A stretch of 64,000 nucleotides of DNA from Ruegeria sp. AD91A (GTDB taxonomy: Bacteria > Pseudomonadota > Alphaproteobacteria > Rhodobacterales > Rhodobacteraceae): contig NZ_CP031946.1 of the NCBI RefSeq assembly GCF_003443535.1, forward strand, positions 3,351,001 through 3,415,000, read 5' to 3'. Under the pieces are notes generated by a model that had not been told where the DNA came from, made no database searches, and was given only the letters and a program-made list of their open reading frames with translations. The position numbers were made by a program, and so were the translations under genes. Numbering within the stretch: the stretch's first letter is position 1; the number at the start of each line of letters is the position of its first letter. Below, one piece after another: positions 9,252-17,630 of this stretch.

Positions 9252-9285
9252 TAAGGGCGGGTCTTCGGACTCGCCCTTTTCTTTT
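9252..9285 (+). terminator. Terminator after porin gene
   Basis: AAGGGCG and CGCCCTT form the stem around GGTC-TTCG-GACT, followed by TTTTCTTTT. It lies about 22 bases after the porin stop. Confidence 0.85.
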
Positions 9286-9331
9286 GTGCTGGCTTGGTGT
9301 TTTTCTGCGCCAAAGACAGATTGAGGGCCCC

Positions 9332-9991
9332 ATGTCGTTGCAAGAGATCACCGCGCGTATCGCCAAAGCCGAAGCCAAAGCACAACGGCAGGCCGGTTCG
9401 GTAAAATTGATTGCCGTGTCCAAGGTGCAGCCCAACGAACGGGTTCAGGCTGTTCTTGAACAGGGGCACAGGTGTTTTGGTGAGAACCGGGTGCAGGAGG
9501 CGGCCAGCAAATGGCCCGTTTTCAAAGAGCAGTTCGATGCTGTCGATCTGCATCTCATCGGCCCTTTGCAGACCAACAAGGCCAGGCAGGCAATGGAACT
9601 GTGTAATGCGATCCATTCTGTCGATCGCCTCAAACTGGCCAAAACCCTGGCGCGGCTGGCGCAAGAGGTGGGATGCTGCCCCGACCTGTTCATTCAAGTC
9701 AATACGGGTGAAGAAGCGCAGAAAGCAGGCGTTCTTCCTGCGGATGCGGACGCGTTCATCGCGGAATGCCAGTCTTTGGACCTTCCGGTGCGTGGGTTGA
9801 TGTGCATCCCGCCGGTCGATGAAGAACCCACACTTCATTTCGCGCTTTTGGCCAAGATCGCCGCACGCAACGGGCTTGAGGGGTTGTCGATGGGTATGAG
9901 TGGTGATTTCGAGCAGGCCATCGCCTTGGGCGCGACCCATGTCCGCGTCGGATCGGCCATTTTCGGCGAGCGGCTCAAACCTCTGGGATAA
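9332..9991 (+). CDS. YggS/PLPBP-family PLP-binding protein
   Basis: The ATG at 9332 has GAGGG five bases upstream. The 219-residue product is a single PLP-barrel protein of the YggS/PROSC family. The PLP lysine lies in KLIAVSKVQP (about residue 30). Other family motifs are CFGENRVQEA, HLIGPLQTNK, FIQVNTGEE, RGLMCIPP, LSMGMSGDFEQAI and the phosphate-binding THVRVGSAIFG at the end. Members bind PLP without enzymatic activity and buffer vitamin B6 and amino-acid pools. The last 17 bases overlap the end of the convergent L,D-transpeptidase gene. Confidence 0.95.
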   Translation: MSLQEITARIAKAEAKAQRQAGSVKLIAVSKVQPNERVQAVLEQGHRCFGENRVQEAASKWPVFKEQFDAVDLHLIGPLQTNKARQAMELCNAIHSVDRLKLAKTLARLAQEVGCCPDLFIQVNTGEEAQKAGVLPADADAFIAECQSLDLPVRGLMCIPPVDEEPTLHFALLAKIAARNGLEGLSMGMSGDFEQAIALGATHVRVGSAIFGERLKPLG

Positions 9992-10475
9992 TCAGGCGCG
10001 TTCCAAGGGAAATTCGCCCTGCAATCCAGTGCAGATGGTCCCGACGGAAGGCAATGCAGCCTTCGGTCGGGTAACCGGGCCTGCGCCATTGGTGCAGAAA
10101 AATCGCCGATCCCTTGCCGGGAACCGCATTCGGCCAGTTCCAGTCTGTCAACAGGACCAGATCGTAAAGCGGATCGGCCCGGCGCAGTTTTTCATGACTG
10201 AACGCATAAGGGGCAGACACCATGTGATTGTAATGGGTGTCCTCTACGTCATCCGACCATAAGTCCATCGGCCCAATCGGGATCGCCCAGAAGTTGGGTG
10301 TGATCAGCCGATCAGGTCGGTAGAGCATTCCAACGATTCGATGGCATCCCGTAGGTGTCGCCCCATCGCCCTCGCGTTTCGTGTTGCTCAATCCGCCTTT
10401 GCCAATGGAACAGGCGAAAGCCCTGCCAAGAAAGCGAACGCCACGCGGGGAAAGCACAAGATCGTCTGGGGTCAC
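9975..10475 (-). CDS. YkuD-type L,D-transpeptidase-family protein
   Basis: The 166-residue protein carries the YkuD catalytic motif near its C-terminus: a histidine in [17 protein letters not shown], then the nucleophilic cysteine in [10 protein letters not shown]. The rest forms the beta-sandwich around it ([30 protein letters not shown]). Family members crosslink peptidoglycan between meso-DAP residues or attach lipoproteins. No signal peptide is visible, which is unusual for a periplasmic enzyme but common for this compact subtype. Its start overlaps the ribA stop by four bases, so it is probably cotranscribed with ribA. Confidence 0.85.
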   Translation of the reverse strand: MTPDDLVLSPRGVRFLGRAFACSIGKGGLSNTKREGDGATPTGCHRIVGMLYRPDRLITPNFWAIPIGPMDLWSDDVEDTHYNHMVSAPYAFSHEKLRRADPLYDLVLLTDWNWPNAVPGKGSAIFLHQWRRPGYPTEGCIAFRRDHLHWIAGRISLGTRLIIPEV

Positions 10476-11563
10476 AGCAAGTGCCCGGATTTCGCGGCTT
10501 TCGTGGCCAGGTATCCCCGGTTATGCGCGGTTTCGCCCACTTTCAATGGTACACGTTCGGTTACGGCAATGCCTGCCCGCTCCATCATCGAGATCTTGGC
10601 GGGGTTGTTGGTGAGCAGGCGCACCGAATTGAAACCCAGAGATTTCAGGATATCCGATCCAAGTCGGAAATCGCGCTCATCATCTTCAAAGCCGAGCCTG
10701 TGGTTGGCTTCTACCGTGTCAAAGCCCTGATCCTGAAGAAAATAGGCTCGCATCTTGTTGGCCAGCCCGATACCGCGCCCTTCTTGGTTCAGGTACAGAA
10801 GAACACCTGCCCCTTCGGCCCCCATTTGTGCCAGGGCGCCGCGCAATTGCGGACCGCAGTCGCATTTCAGGCTGCCCATCAGATCGCCCGTGAAACAGGC
10901 AGAATGCAACCGGGCCAGAACCGGCTTGTCCCGATCCGGGCGGCCTATTTCGACCGCGTAATGTTCTTCTCCGCCATCTTCGGGGCGGAAAACATGCAGG
11001 CGACCGGCCTCGGACACTTCCATCGGAAGGCGGGCGGCGACCACCTCATGCAAGGCGCTGCGGTCCGCAAGATGCGGCGCGGTGCGTGTGTGATCAATGC
11101 AGGTCAGGCCATGCGAAGCGGCCAAGGCCCGGCCGTCTTCAACCGGCACGACGACCGCAGCAGGAAGAATGCGAGCCGACTTGGCCAACGCAATTGCTAT
11201 GCGGTGCAGATTGGCGTTACCGTGGCGCTCGGTCATCAGCGGCCCTTTCATCGGCGCGTTCAGATCGTCCGAGGGATCGGCAACCGCCTGCACCCATGTG
11301 ATGTCTGCATCAGCGGGAATCGAAACCCGCGCGAGATCACCGTCATAGGCCCGCGCTTTAAGAGTTTCAGCCCGCCGCCCGGTAATGGCCACCACCGGTT
11401 CCCCGAGCTTTTTCAGATCAGCCAGGCGCTGTGGGCTGAGTGTTTCCGCAGAGATCGCCACAACGCTAAAGCCTCTGTCATCGGTCAGCACCACAGGAAC
11501 GCCCATGCGCAGATCGGCCCGGGCCCTGGCCAGAAGTTCGGTGATATCGGGAATGAGACTCAT
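10472..11563 (-). CDS. ribA: GTP cyclohydrolase II with degenerate N-terminal domain
   Basis: The C-terminal half (about residues 165-363) is a complete GTP cyclohydrolase II. It has the zinc site [15 protein letters not shown] (three cysteines), the GTP-binding and catalytic [16 protein letters not shown], and [10 protein letters not shown]. It opens the imidazole ring of GTP in the first step of riboflavin synthesis. The first 160 residues resemble a DHBP-synthase fold in outline ([23 protein letters not shown]) but lack the RENEGDL active-site motif, so this half is probably catalytically dead. Canonical RibA is about 200 residues, so 363 reflects the fusion. It is divergent from the response regulator gene and overlaps ykuD downstream. 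Confidence 0.92.
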   Translation of the reverse strand: MSLIPDITELLARARADLRMGVPVVLTDDRGFSVVAISAETLSPQRLADLKKLGEPVVAITGRRAETLKARAYDGDLARVSIPADADITWVQAVADPSDDLNAPMKGPLMTERHGNANLHRIAIALAKSARILPAAVVVPVEDGRALAASHGLTCIDHTRTAPHLADRSALHEVVAARLPMEVSEAGRLHVFRPEDGGEEHYAVEIGRPDRDKPVLARLHSACFTGDLMGSLKCDCGPQLRGALAQMGAEGAGVLLYLNQEGRGIGLANKMRAYFLQDQGFDTVEANHRLGFEDDERDFRLGSDILKSLGFNSVRLLTNNPAKISMMERAGIAVTERVPLKVGETAHNRGYLATKAAKSGHLL

Positions 11564-11610
11564 CTATGTTACCCTATAACGCTGAGCCCTTCTCCTAGCT
11601 CTTTCGAAAG

Positions 11611-11627
11611 GAAATGTGAAACATTTC
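11611..11627. promoter_or_regulatory. Inverted repeat between ribA and response regulator
   Basis: GAAATGT-GAA-ACATTTC is a perfect 7-3-7 palindrome. It sits in the 162-base divergent intergenic region, 47 bases before the ribA start and 98 bases before the response-regulator start. It is placed like an operator shared by both promoters; the binding protein is unknown. Confidence 0.45.
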
Positions 11628-11725
11628 TGCCAACTCTGACACGAAGGCGTGAAACCGTTGCAGCAAATCTTGTTGATTGCATATTCCGCGCGCAAGTGAT
11701 GGAAAAGCGTTTGGAGGACCGGGAA

Positions 11726-12412
11726 ATGGCTCAACTCAAGAAAATCCTGTTGGTGGACGATGACGAGGATCTGCGCGAGGCGCTCAGCGAGCAACTTGTA
11801 ATGACCGAGGATTTTGACGTTTTCGAAGCGTCAGACGGCCAGTCCGCAATGGAGCGCGCGCGCGAAGCAATCTATGATCTGGTCATTCTTGATGTTGGTC
11901 TGCCCGATACCGATGGGCGGGAACTGTGTCGCCTGATGCGCAAACAGGGTGTCAAAAGCCCGATCCTGATGCTGACCGGTCATGACAGCGATGCCGATAC
12001 GATCCTTGGCCTGGACGCCGGCGCGAACGATTATGTCTCCAAACCATTCAAATTCCCGGTGTTGTTGGCCCGTATCCGCGCTCAGCTGCGGCAGCACGAA
12101 CAATCCGAAGACGCGGTATTTGTGCTTGGCCCCTACACCTTTAAGCCAGCGATGAAGATGCTGATCACGGAAGAAGATCGCAAAATCCGTCTGACGGAAA
12201 AAGAAACCAACATCCTCAAGTTCCTGTATCGTTCGACCGATGGCGTCGTGGCGCGGGATGTGCTGTTGCACGAAGTGTGGGGTTATAATGCCGGGGTCAC
12301 GACCCACACGCTGGAAACCCACATCTACCGTCTGCGTCAGAAGATCGAGCCCGATCCGTCCAATGCGCGCCTTTTGGTCACAGAATCGGGTGGATATAGG
12401 CTCGTGTCTTAA
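11726..12412 (+). CDS. OmpR-family response regulator
   Basis: The ATG at 11726 has GGAGG eight bases upstream, which decides the start over an ATG 27 bases earlier. The 228-residue protein has a receiver domain (about 5-120) with the acidic cluster LLVDDDED, the phosphoacceptor Asp56 in LVILDVGLPD, a threonine in MLTGHD and the conserved lysine in DYVSKPFKF. A winged-helix DNA-binding domain (about 135-228) contains RLTEKETNILKFLYR and THTLETHIYRLRQKIE. No histidine kinase gene is next to it, so it is an orphan in this window. It follows a divergent promoter region with a 17-bp palindrome and is followed by a possible small RNA and a strong terminator. Confidence 0.93.
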   Translation: MAQLKKILLVDDDEDLREALSEQLVMTEDFDVFEASDGQSAMERAREAIYDLVILDVGLPDTDGRELCRLMRKQGVKSPILMLTGHDSDADTILGLDAGANDYVSKPFKFPVLLARIRAQLRQHEQSEDAVFVLGPYTFKPAMKMLITEEDRKIRLTEKETNILKFLYRSTDGVVARDVLLHEVWGYNAGVTTHTLETHIYRLRQKIEPDPSNARLLVTESGGYRLVS

Positions 12413-12454
12413 CTGGTTGTGGATTGATGTGGATCAAAGTGATACTCTGTACTC

Positions 12455-12543
12455 ATAATTAGGTTACTCCCAACCCGTGCATGTCCGGGTTATGACATGT
12501 ACCTCCCTGTTGGACTGCCGGGCCGAATGGCCCGGCTTTTTTT
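12455..12543 (+). ncRNA. Possible small RNA or structured 3' UTR
   Basis: Between the response-regulator stop and a strong terminator, about 90 bases contain a 9-bp hairpin (GTGCATGTC 12477-12485 / GACATGTAC 12494-12502, one G-U pair). On its flanks are two unpaired pyrimidine-rich stretches, TTACTCCC and ACCTCCCTG, which resemble anti-Shine-Dalgarno seed regions. The terminator hairpin follows. A CATAAT hexamer at 12454 could be a -10 box, but no good -35 is seen. It may be an independent sRNA or one processed from the 3' UTR. Confidence 0.35.
12517..12543 (+). terminator. Rho-independent terminator
   Basis: Perfect 8-bp stem GCCGGGCC / GGCCCGGC around GAAT, followed by seven T. It ends transcription from the response regulator and/or the possible small RNA. 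Confidence 0.93.
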
Positions 12544-12628
12544 CGTTGCTGAGGGAAGGTTTCCACACAAGTCAGACAGCCGCATTGACCGATATTTGAC
12601 CAATGATGGAGGTGAGCTCTGCGGCGGT

Positions 12629-13447
12629 TTACCCTTCCGCTGGGGCAACGGCGCGCAGGTAAAGGTGCCACGTGGTGTGGCCAAGGATCGGAAGGGTAAA
12701 GATCAGCCCCAGAAACGCCGGAACCAGCGACAACAGCATGGTAACCGAGATGATCGCCGCCCAGCCGAGCATGACCACCGGGCTTTCCGATACGACGCGC
12801 AAAGAGGTCAACATGGCGGAAATGAAGTTGGTCTCTCGGTCGAGCAGCAAAGGCATGGCGACGACGGTCACCGAAAACAGTACGGCCGACAGGAATGCGC
12901 CGACACAGGTGCCTACGGCAAGGAATATCCAACCCTGCGGTGTGAAGAATACGGCGTTCAAAAACCCGTCGAAATCCGAAAAGGATGCGTTCTGGAGGAT
13001 GATCGCCAGCCAAAGCCGAACCTGATAAATCCATACCCAGAAAATGAAAAGAGTGACAAAGGCCATCCAGCCCATTTCACGTTTGCGTTGATTGGCCATA
13101 ACGGTCAGGATTTCAGACCAGCCAAAGCTTTCACCTTTCTGCAAACGGCGCGACATTTCATAAAGCCCGGCGGCGGCAAAAGGTGCGATCAGCGGAAAGC
13201 CTACAATGGCAGGGATAATCATCCAGATCTGGCCAAGCCAGATCAGGGCCCAAACCAACAGAATTCCGAAAACCGCAAAAAAAAGGCCGAAGAAACCGCT
13301 CATGACAGGACGGGCCAGAAAGTCGGAAAACCCTGCCTTCAGTGACGCTGTGATATCATCTACAATGACCCTGTTGACCTTGGGCATGGCCTGCTGCTGT
13401 GGCGTCAGGTTTTCCGGCGGCGTGGAACCTGCGGATTCGGATGCCAT
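12629..13447 (-). CDS. DUF2189 integral membrane protein
   Basis: The ATG at 13447 has GGAGGAG immediately upstream. The 272-residue protein has a short cytoplasmic N-terminus (SAGSTPPENLTPQQQAMPKV) and then about six hydrophobic segments, beginning with GFFGLFFAVFGILLVWALIW and ending with the pair around ISVTMLLSLVPAFLGLIFTLP. The closing motif PILGHTTWHLYLRAV is characteristic of DUF2189, an inner-membrane family common in proteobacteria with no assigned function. A perfect 20-bp palindrome lies about 32 bases upstream of the start. It is divergent from xthA. Confidence 0.88.
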   Translation of the reverse strand: MASESAGSTPPENLTPQQQAMPKVNRVIVDDITASLKAGFSDFLARPVMSGFFGLFFAVFGILLVWALIWLGQIWMIIPAIVGFPLIAPFAAAGLYEMSRRLQKGESFGWSEILTVMANQRKREMGWMAFVTLFIFWVWIYQVRLWLAIILQNASFSDFDGFLNAVFFTPQGWIFLAVGTCVGAFLSAVLFSVTVVAMPLLLDRETNFISAMLTSLRVVSESPVVMLGWAAIISVTMLLSLVPAFLGLIFTLPILGHTTWHLYLRAVAPAEG

Positions 13448-13479
13448 GACACTCTCCTCCCAAAGCATAGTGCCGGGCC

Positions 13480-13499
13480 GGTCTGTTCGCGAACAGACC
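13480..13499. promoter_or_regulatory. Perfect 20-bp palindrome upstream of DUF2189 gene
   Basis: GGTCTGTTCGCGAACAGACC is exactly self-complementary over 20 bases. It lies 33-52 bases upstream of the DUF2189 start codon and about 190 bases before xthA. No T run follows on either strand, so an operator is more likely than a terminator. Confidence 0.55.
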
Positions 13500-13689
13500 C
13501 AGCGGTGAAACAGACATTCCTAATTCGCGCACAAGTCTGCATCAGGCGAGGTATCAGGGCAAGGGAAAGCGCGACGGCGAAGCTCGTTGACCTGCCGACG
13601 GATAGTCCAGGCATGAAGCTGCCTTTTCTCGTGGCAACTGGCTTTGTGCCACGCTAACCTGCGCCAATCGCGACAAAGGAATCCCCGAC

Positions 13690-14478
13690 ATGCCTTTCAC
13701 CCTTGCCACATGGAACATCAATTCTGTTCGCCTGCGTGAGCCTATCGTGCTGAAATTGCTGCAGGAAGAAACCCCAGATGTATTGTGCCTGCAAGAATGT
13801 AAATCACCGGTTGAGAAGATCCCGACCGAAGGTTTTGCCGAACTGGGTTACACGCACATGATTGCGCGAGGGCAAAAAGGGTACAACGGTGTCGCCATCC
13901 TGTCGCGCCTGCCGATGGAAGAGGTTGGCGATCAGGATTTCGCAGGCCTCGGACATGCCCGCCACATTGCCGGGCGGTTGGAAAACGGTGTCACGATTCA
14001 TAACTTCTATGTTCCGGCGGGCGGCGATGTGCCGGACCGGGACGTGAATGAGAAATTCGGCCAAAAGCTCGACTACCTCACCGATATGCGCGATTGGTTC
14101 CGTGCGGAAAAGCCGGCTAAATCCATCCTTGTCGGCGACCTGAACATCGCCCCGCGTGAGGATGACGTTTGGTCACATAAACAACTGCTGAAGGTCGTCT
14201 CGCACACGCCCATCGAGGTCGAGCATCTGGCCGAGACACAGGAAGCAGGCGGCTGGGTCGATATCACCCGTCAGGATATTCAGGAAGGACAGCTTTACAG
14301 CTGGTGGTCTTATCGCGCCCGGGATTGGGATGCGGCAGACAAGGGGCGTCGGCTGGATCATATCTGGGCTACGGCCGATATTTCGAACGCGGGCCATTCC
14401 AGCCGTATCCTGAGGGATGCCCGTGGGTGGGAAAAACCCAGCGATCACGCTCCGGTCTTTGCCAGTTTCGACGTCTGA
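13690..14478 (+). CDS. xthA: Exodeoxyribonuclease III / AP endonuclease
   Basis: A 262-residue endonuclease/exonuclease/phosphatase-fold protein with the ExoIII series of motifs: LATWNINSVRLR at the start, LCLQECKSP with the metal-binding glutamate, VGDLNIAPRE, the KGRRLDHIWAT region, and the closing SDHAPVFASF with the catalytic Asp-His. ExoIII removes nucleotides 3'-5' from double-stranded DNA and incises abasic sites during base-excision repair. The ATG is preceded by AAGGA at a suitable distance. The thioredoxin gene follows on the same strand after about 75 bases. Confidence 0.95.
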   Translation: MPFTLATWNINSVRLREPIVLKLLQEETPDVLCLQECKSPVEKIPTEGFAELGYTHMIARGQKGYNGVAILSRLPMEEVGDQDFAGLGHARHIAGRLENGVTIHNFYVPAGGDVPDRDVNEKFGQKLDYLTDMRDWFRAEKPAKSILVGDLNIAPREDDVWSHKQLLKVVSHTPIEVEHLAETQEAGGWVDITRQDIQEGQLYSWWSYRARDWDAADKGRRLDHIWATADISNAGHSSRILRDARGWEKPSDHAPVFASFDV

Positions 14479-14553
14479 TCCGCAACTCAGCCCTTGGTTT
14501 CCGCGACCAGCGACTGCATATAGGGCGCAAATTCGAACGAAAGAGTGATTGCC

Positions 14554-15468
14554 ATGGACCTTCTGAACGGCGGAGACGCCCCAGCAACCGATCTGATCAA
14601 AGACGGGACCGAGGCCACTTTCATGGCCGATGTGGTCGAAACCTCGCAGGAAACACCTGTGATCGTCGATTTCTGGGCGCCTTGGTGTGGCCCGTGCAAA
14701 ACCCTTGGCCCGATGCTGGAAGAGGCTGTGACAGCGGCGAAAGGCGCGGTGAAGATGGTCAAGATCAATGTGGATGAGGCGCAGACAATTGCTGCGCAAA
14801 TGCGCATCCAGTCGATTCCGACCGTCTATGCCTTTTTCAAGGGCCAGCCGGTGGACGGGTTTCAAGGCGCGTTGCCGGGATCCGAGATCAAGGCCTTCGT
14901 GGACCGTGTGATCGAAGCCGCAGGTGGTGAAAGCCCGGGCGGCCAGTTGGATGATGCCGTGCAGGCTGCCGAGGAAATGCTTGCCGAAGGCGCGGCTGCG
15001 GACGCGGCTCAGACTTTTGCCGCAATTCTGGGTGAAGATCCAAACCACGCCGCGGCTTATGGTGGGCTGGTGCGGGCGCATATCACCACCGGTGATCTGG
15101 AGCAGGCAGAGGCGATCCTGAACGGCGCTCCGGCCGAGATTTCTACTTCGGCCGAGCTGGAGGCCGCACATGCGCAACTGGAACTTGCCAAGCAGGCGGC
15201 AGATGCCGGCCCCGTCGCCGAGCTGATGGCAGCTGTCGAGGCTGATCCGGACAACCATCAGGCCCGCTTTGATCTGGCGCAGGCGCTGCACGCGAACGGC
15301 GATGTGGAAGAAGCCGTGGCACAATTGCTGGAACTGTTCCGCCGGGATCGTGAATGGAATGAGGGCGCGGCCAAGACCCAGCTTTTCACGATCTTCGATG
15401 CGCTCAAGGCCAATGACCCAATTGTTCTGAACGGACGCCGCAAACTCAGCTCGATGATATTTGCCTAA
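14554..15468 (+). CDS. Thioredoxin with C-terminal TPR-like region (CnoX/YbbN type)
   Basis: I choose the ATG at 14554, with AAAGAG nine bases upstream; a GTG at 14545 is in frame. The 304-residue protein has an N-terminal thioredoxin domain with the active site WAPWCGPCK (about residue 45) and the cis-proline motif SIPTVYAF. A helical C-terminal region of about 170 residues with tetratricopeptide-like repeats follows (for example DAAQTFAAILGEDPNHAAAY). This is the architecture of CnoX (YbbN), a chaperone-like redox protein that protects substrates from oxidation and passes them to GroEL. The CxxC pair is intact, so thiol-disulfide activity is expected. The gene for a Lon-substrate-domain protein follows 27 bases later. 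Confidence 0.92.
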   Translation: MDLLNGGDAPATDLIKDGTEATFMADVVETSQETPVIVDFWAPWCGPCKTLGPMLEEAVTAAKGAVKMVKINVDEAQTIAAQMRIQSIPTVYAFFKGQPVDGFQGALPGSEIKAFVDRVIEAAGGESPGGQLDDAVQAAEEMLAEGAAADAAQTFAAILGEDPNHAAAYGGLVRAHITTGDLEQAEAILNGAPAEISTSAELEAAHAQLELAKQAADAGPVAELMAAVEADPDNHQARFDLAQALHANGDVEEAVAQLLELFRRDREWNEGAAKTQLFTIFDALKANDPIVLNGRRKLSSMIFA

Positions 15469-15495
15469 TCTTCGATCAGAGCTAGAATTGGGAAC

Positions 15496-16137
15496 ATGAT
15501 GCATCCCGCCGACCTGCCGGATACAGTATCCGTTTTTCCATTGCCCGGGGCACTGCTGCTGCCCCGCTCGCGCTTGCCGCTGCACATATTCGAGCCGCGC
15601 TATCTTCAAATGCTGGACGATGCACTGAAAACCAAGGAACGGTTGATCGCGATGGTTCAACCCAACCCCTCGATCAGTGATGAAGACAAGCTGCACCGTA
15701 TCGGATGCGCAGGGCGGGTGACGCAGTTTTCGGAAACGGAAGATGGCCGCTACCTGATCACGTTGACCGGTGTATCCCGGTTCAGGGTCCTGTCAGAGCT
15801 GGACGCTTTCACGCCCTACCGGCGGTGCGCAGTCTCGTGGGACGGGTTCGACCGTGACCTCGGCAAGGTTGAGAAAGACAACGAGTTCGACCGCGCAAAG
15901 TTCCTGAACTTGCTGGAGCGTTTCTTTTCATCCCGCCAATTGTCCACCGATTGGGACTCGCTCAAGGACGCCGAGGATGAGCTTTTGGTGAATTCTCTGT
16001 CGATGCTTTTGGATTTCGACCCCGAGGACAAGCAGGCCCTGCTGGAGGCCCCCTGCCTTCGCACCCGGCGCGAGACTTTGGTGACGCTGATTGAATTCGC
16101 CATGCGTGGCGGATCGAGTGAGGAAAAACTTCAATGA
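15496..16137 (+). CDS. LON peptidase substrate-binding-domain protein
   Basis: The 213-residue protein consists only of the Lon N-terminal substrate-binding fold: [30 protein letters not shown] at the start, [23 protein letters not shown] in the middle, and a helical end. The ATPase and protease domains of Lon are absent and their motifs are not seen. Such stand-alone proteins are widespread in alphaproteobacteria beside a thioredoxin gene; the function is unproven but probably involves binding unfolded proteins. The stop overlaps the ATG of the Trm112-like gene by four bases. Confidence 0.9.
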   Translation: MMHPADLPDTVSVFPLPGALLLPRSRLPLHIFEPRYLQMLDDALKTKERLIAMVQPNPSISDEDKLHRIGCAGRVTQFSETEDGRYLITLTGVSRFRVLSELDAFTPYRRCAVSWDGFDRDLGKVEKDNEFDRAKFLNLLERFFSSRQLSTDWDSLKDAEDELLVNSLSMLLDFDPEDKQALLEAPCLRTRRETLVTLIEFAMRGGSSEEKLQ

Positions 16138-16319
16138 CAGACCCTGAACACGCCTTTGATCGCCACATGCTCGAGGCAATGATCTGCCCGCAAACGCATA
16201 CGACGCTGCACTATGACGCCGAAAAGCGAGAGCTTGTTTCAAAGGCCGCCGGTTTGGCTTTTCCGATCCGTAACGGTATTCCGGTCATGCTGGTCGATGA
16301 GGCCCGGAAGCTGGATTAA
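16134..16319 (+). CDS. Trm112-family protein
   Basis: A 61-residue protein with the Trm112/YcaR pattern: [18 protein letters not shown], then [23 protein letters not shown]. Only one cysteine of the usual zinc ligand set is present. Bacterial members are small and of uncertain role; eukaryotic Trm112 activates several methyltransferases. Translation is coupled to the LON-domain gene by an ATGA overlap. Its last four bases overlap the end of the convergent ubiquinone hydroxylase gene. Confidence 0.9.
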   Translation: MTDPEHAFDRHMLEAMICPQTHTTLHYDAEKRELVSKAAGLAFPIRNGIPVMLVDEARKLD

Positions 16320-17542
16320 ATCGGGCGCCCCTGCAACAGCTTGGGCAGATCGCCTGTCAGCCCGGCAGCTTCGCGAACGAAACCGCGACGCAGTCCGGGC
16401 AAAGCGCCGACAACTCCCATGCCAATGTCACGTCCAAGGCGAAGCAACGGATTGTCGTTTGAAAACATCTTGTTGAAGACATCCGTCGCCATCGCCAGCG
16501 AGGCCGTGTCGAAACGGCGCCATTCCTGATAGCGCTCCAGAACGATAAGCGAGCTGATATCCTCGCCGCGCCGCCCCGCCAAAGTCAGAACTTCAGCCAG
16601 AGCGCCGACATCGCGCAGGCCGGCATTCAGGCCCTGACCGGCAATGGGGTGCATTCCGTGCGCGGCATCCCCAACCAACGCCATGCGATCACTGATGAAG
16701 GAATTGGCGATGGTCAGGTTCAGCGGGTAAGTGAAACGATCACCCGCCAGACTGATTTTGCCTAGAAAATCGCCAAATCGCGGGCGTAGCACTTGCACGT
16801 AATCACCCTCGGGCAGGGCGTTGATGTGCTGTGCGGTTTCGGTGCGTTCGCTCCAGACGATGGAACTGCGATTGCCAGTCAACGGCAGAATCGCCAGCGG
16901 ACCGGGTGGCATGAAAAACTGATGCGCAATGCCATTATGTGGCAGCTCATGTTCGATGGCGCAGACCAATGCCGTCTGGCCATAATCCCAACCGGTGCGT
17001 TTGATGCCGGCCCGTGACGCGGTTCCGCTGCGGCGACCATCACACCCAATCAGCAGGCTGCCGCCCAAGGTTGTGCCGTCGTCCAACGTCACGGTCACTT
17101 TGGCAGTGTCGGCCTGTTGCGAAACGACGGATTTACCGCTTACTTGGGTAATGCGCGGCTCTTCGGCCATCGTGTCCAGAAAAGCACGGCGCAGGTGACG
17201 ATCCTCGACCATATACCCCATCGGGCCTTCTTCGATCTCGGCATGGTTGAAATGCATGAAAAAAGGTGATGGTCCTGTTCCGGCATGACCATCTGTAACC
17301 TTGATTTCCAGCATTGGTTGGGCGTGTTGCGCGACGCGGCCCCAGACGCCGATGGCATCCAACAACCGCTGTGAGGCCAGAGCCAGCGCATAGGCACGCC
17401 CGTCGAATGCCGCGTTCTTGCGCACCTTTTCGACCAGCGCATCGATCACCGTGACCGAGTGACCGGTTTGTGCCAGTGCCAGCGCCAAAGCAGGGCCGTT
17501 CAACCCGCCGCCCACGATCAGAATGTCAGAAGCCTGTGTCAT
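16316..17542 (-). CDS. UbiH/UbiF/Coq6-family FAD hydroxylase
   Basis: The start at 17542 ([13 protein letters not shown]) puts the FAD-binding [17 protein letters not shown] at the N-terminus. Further upstream codons are antisense to the amidase leader and are not conserved. The 408-residue protein has the other two flavin-hydroxylase motifs: [15 protein letters not shown] (DG motif, about residue 160) and [28 protein letters not shown] (GD motif, about 285, cited here in part). Members hydroxylate the ubiquinone ring at C5, C1 or C6. Which position this one serves cannot be told, because alphaproteobacterial Ubi hydroxylases vary in specificity. Confidence 0.9.
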   Translation of the reverse strand: MTQASDILIVGGGLNGPALALALAQTGHSVTVIDALVEKVRKNAAFDGRAYALALASQRLLDAIGVWGRVAQHAQPMLEIKVTDGHAGTGPSPFFMHFNHAEIEEGPMGYMVEDRHLRRAFLDTMAEEPRITQVSGKSVVSQQADTAKVTVTLDDGTTLGGSLLIGCDGRRSGTASRAGIKRTGWDYGQTALVCAIEHELPHNGIAHQFFMPPGPLAILPLTGNRSSIVWSERTETAQHINALPEGDYVQVLRPRFGDFLGKISLAGDRFTYPLNLTIANSFISDRMALVGDAAHGMHPIAGQGLNAGLRDVGALAEVLTLAGRRGEDISSLIVLERYQEWRRFDTASLAMATDVFNKMFSNDNPLLRLGRDIGMGVVGALPGLRRGFVREAAGLTGDLPKLLQGRPI

Positions 17543-17630
17543 GCCCTGCAATATGCGCGCTCTTTCGGGATTGTCCATGTGCAGTCCTGTCGCTACCGTC
17601 ACCCAAAGCCGAAAAATCAGGAGGGGTAAG

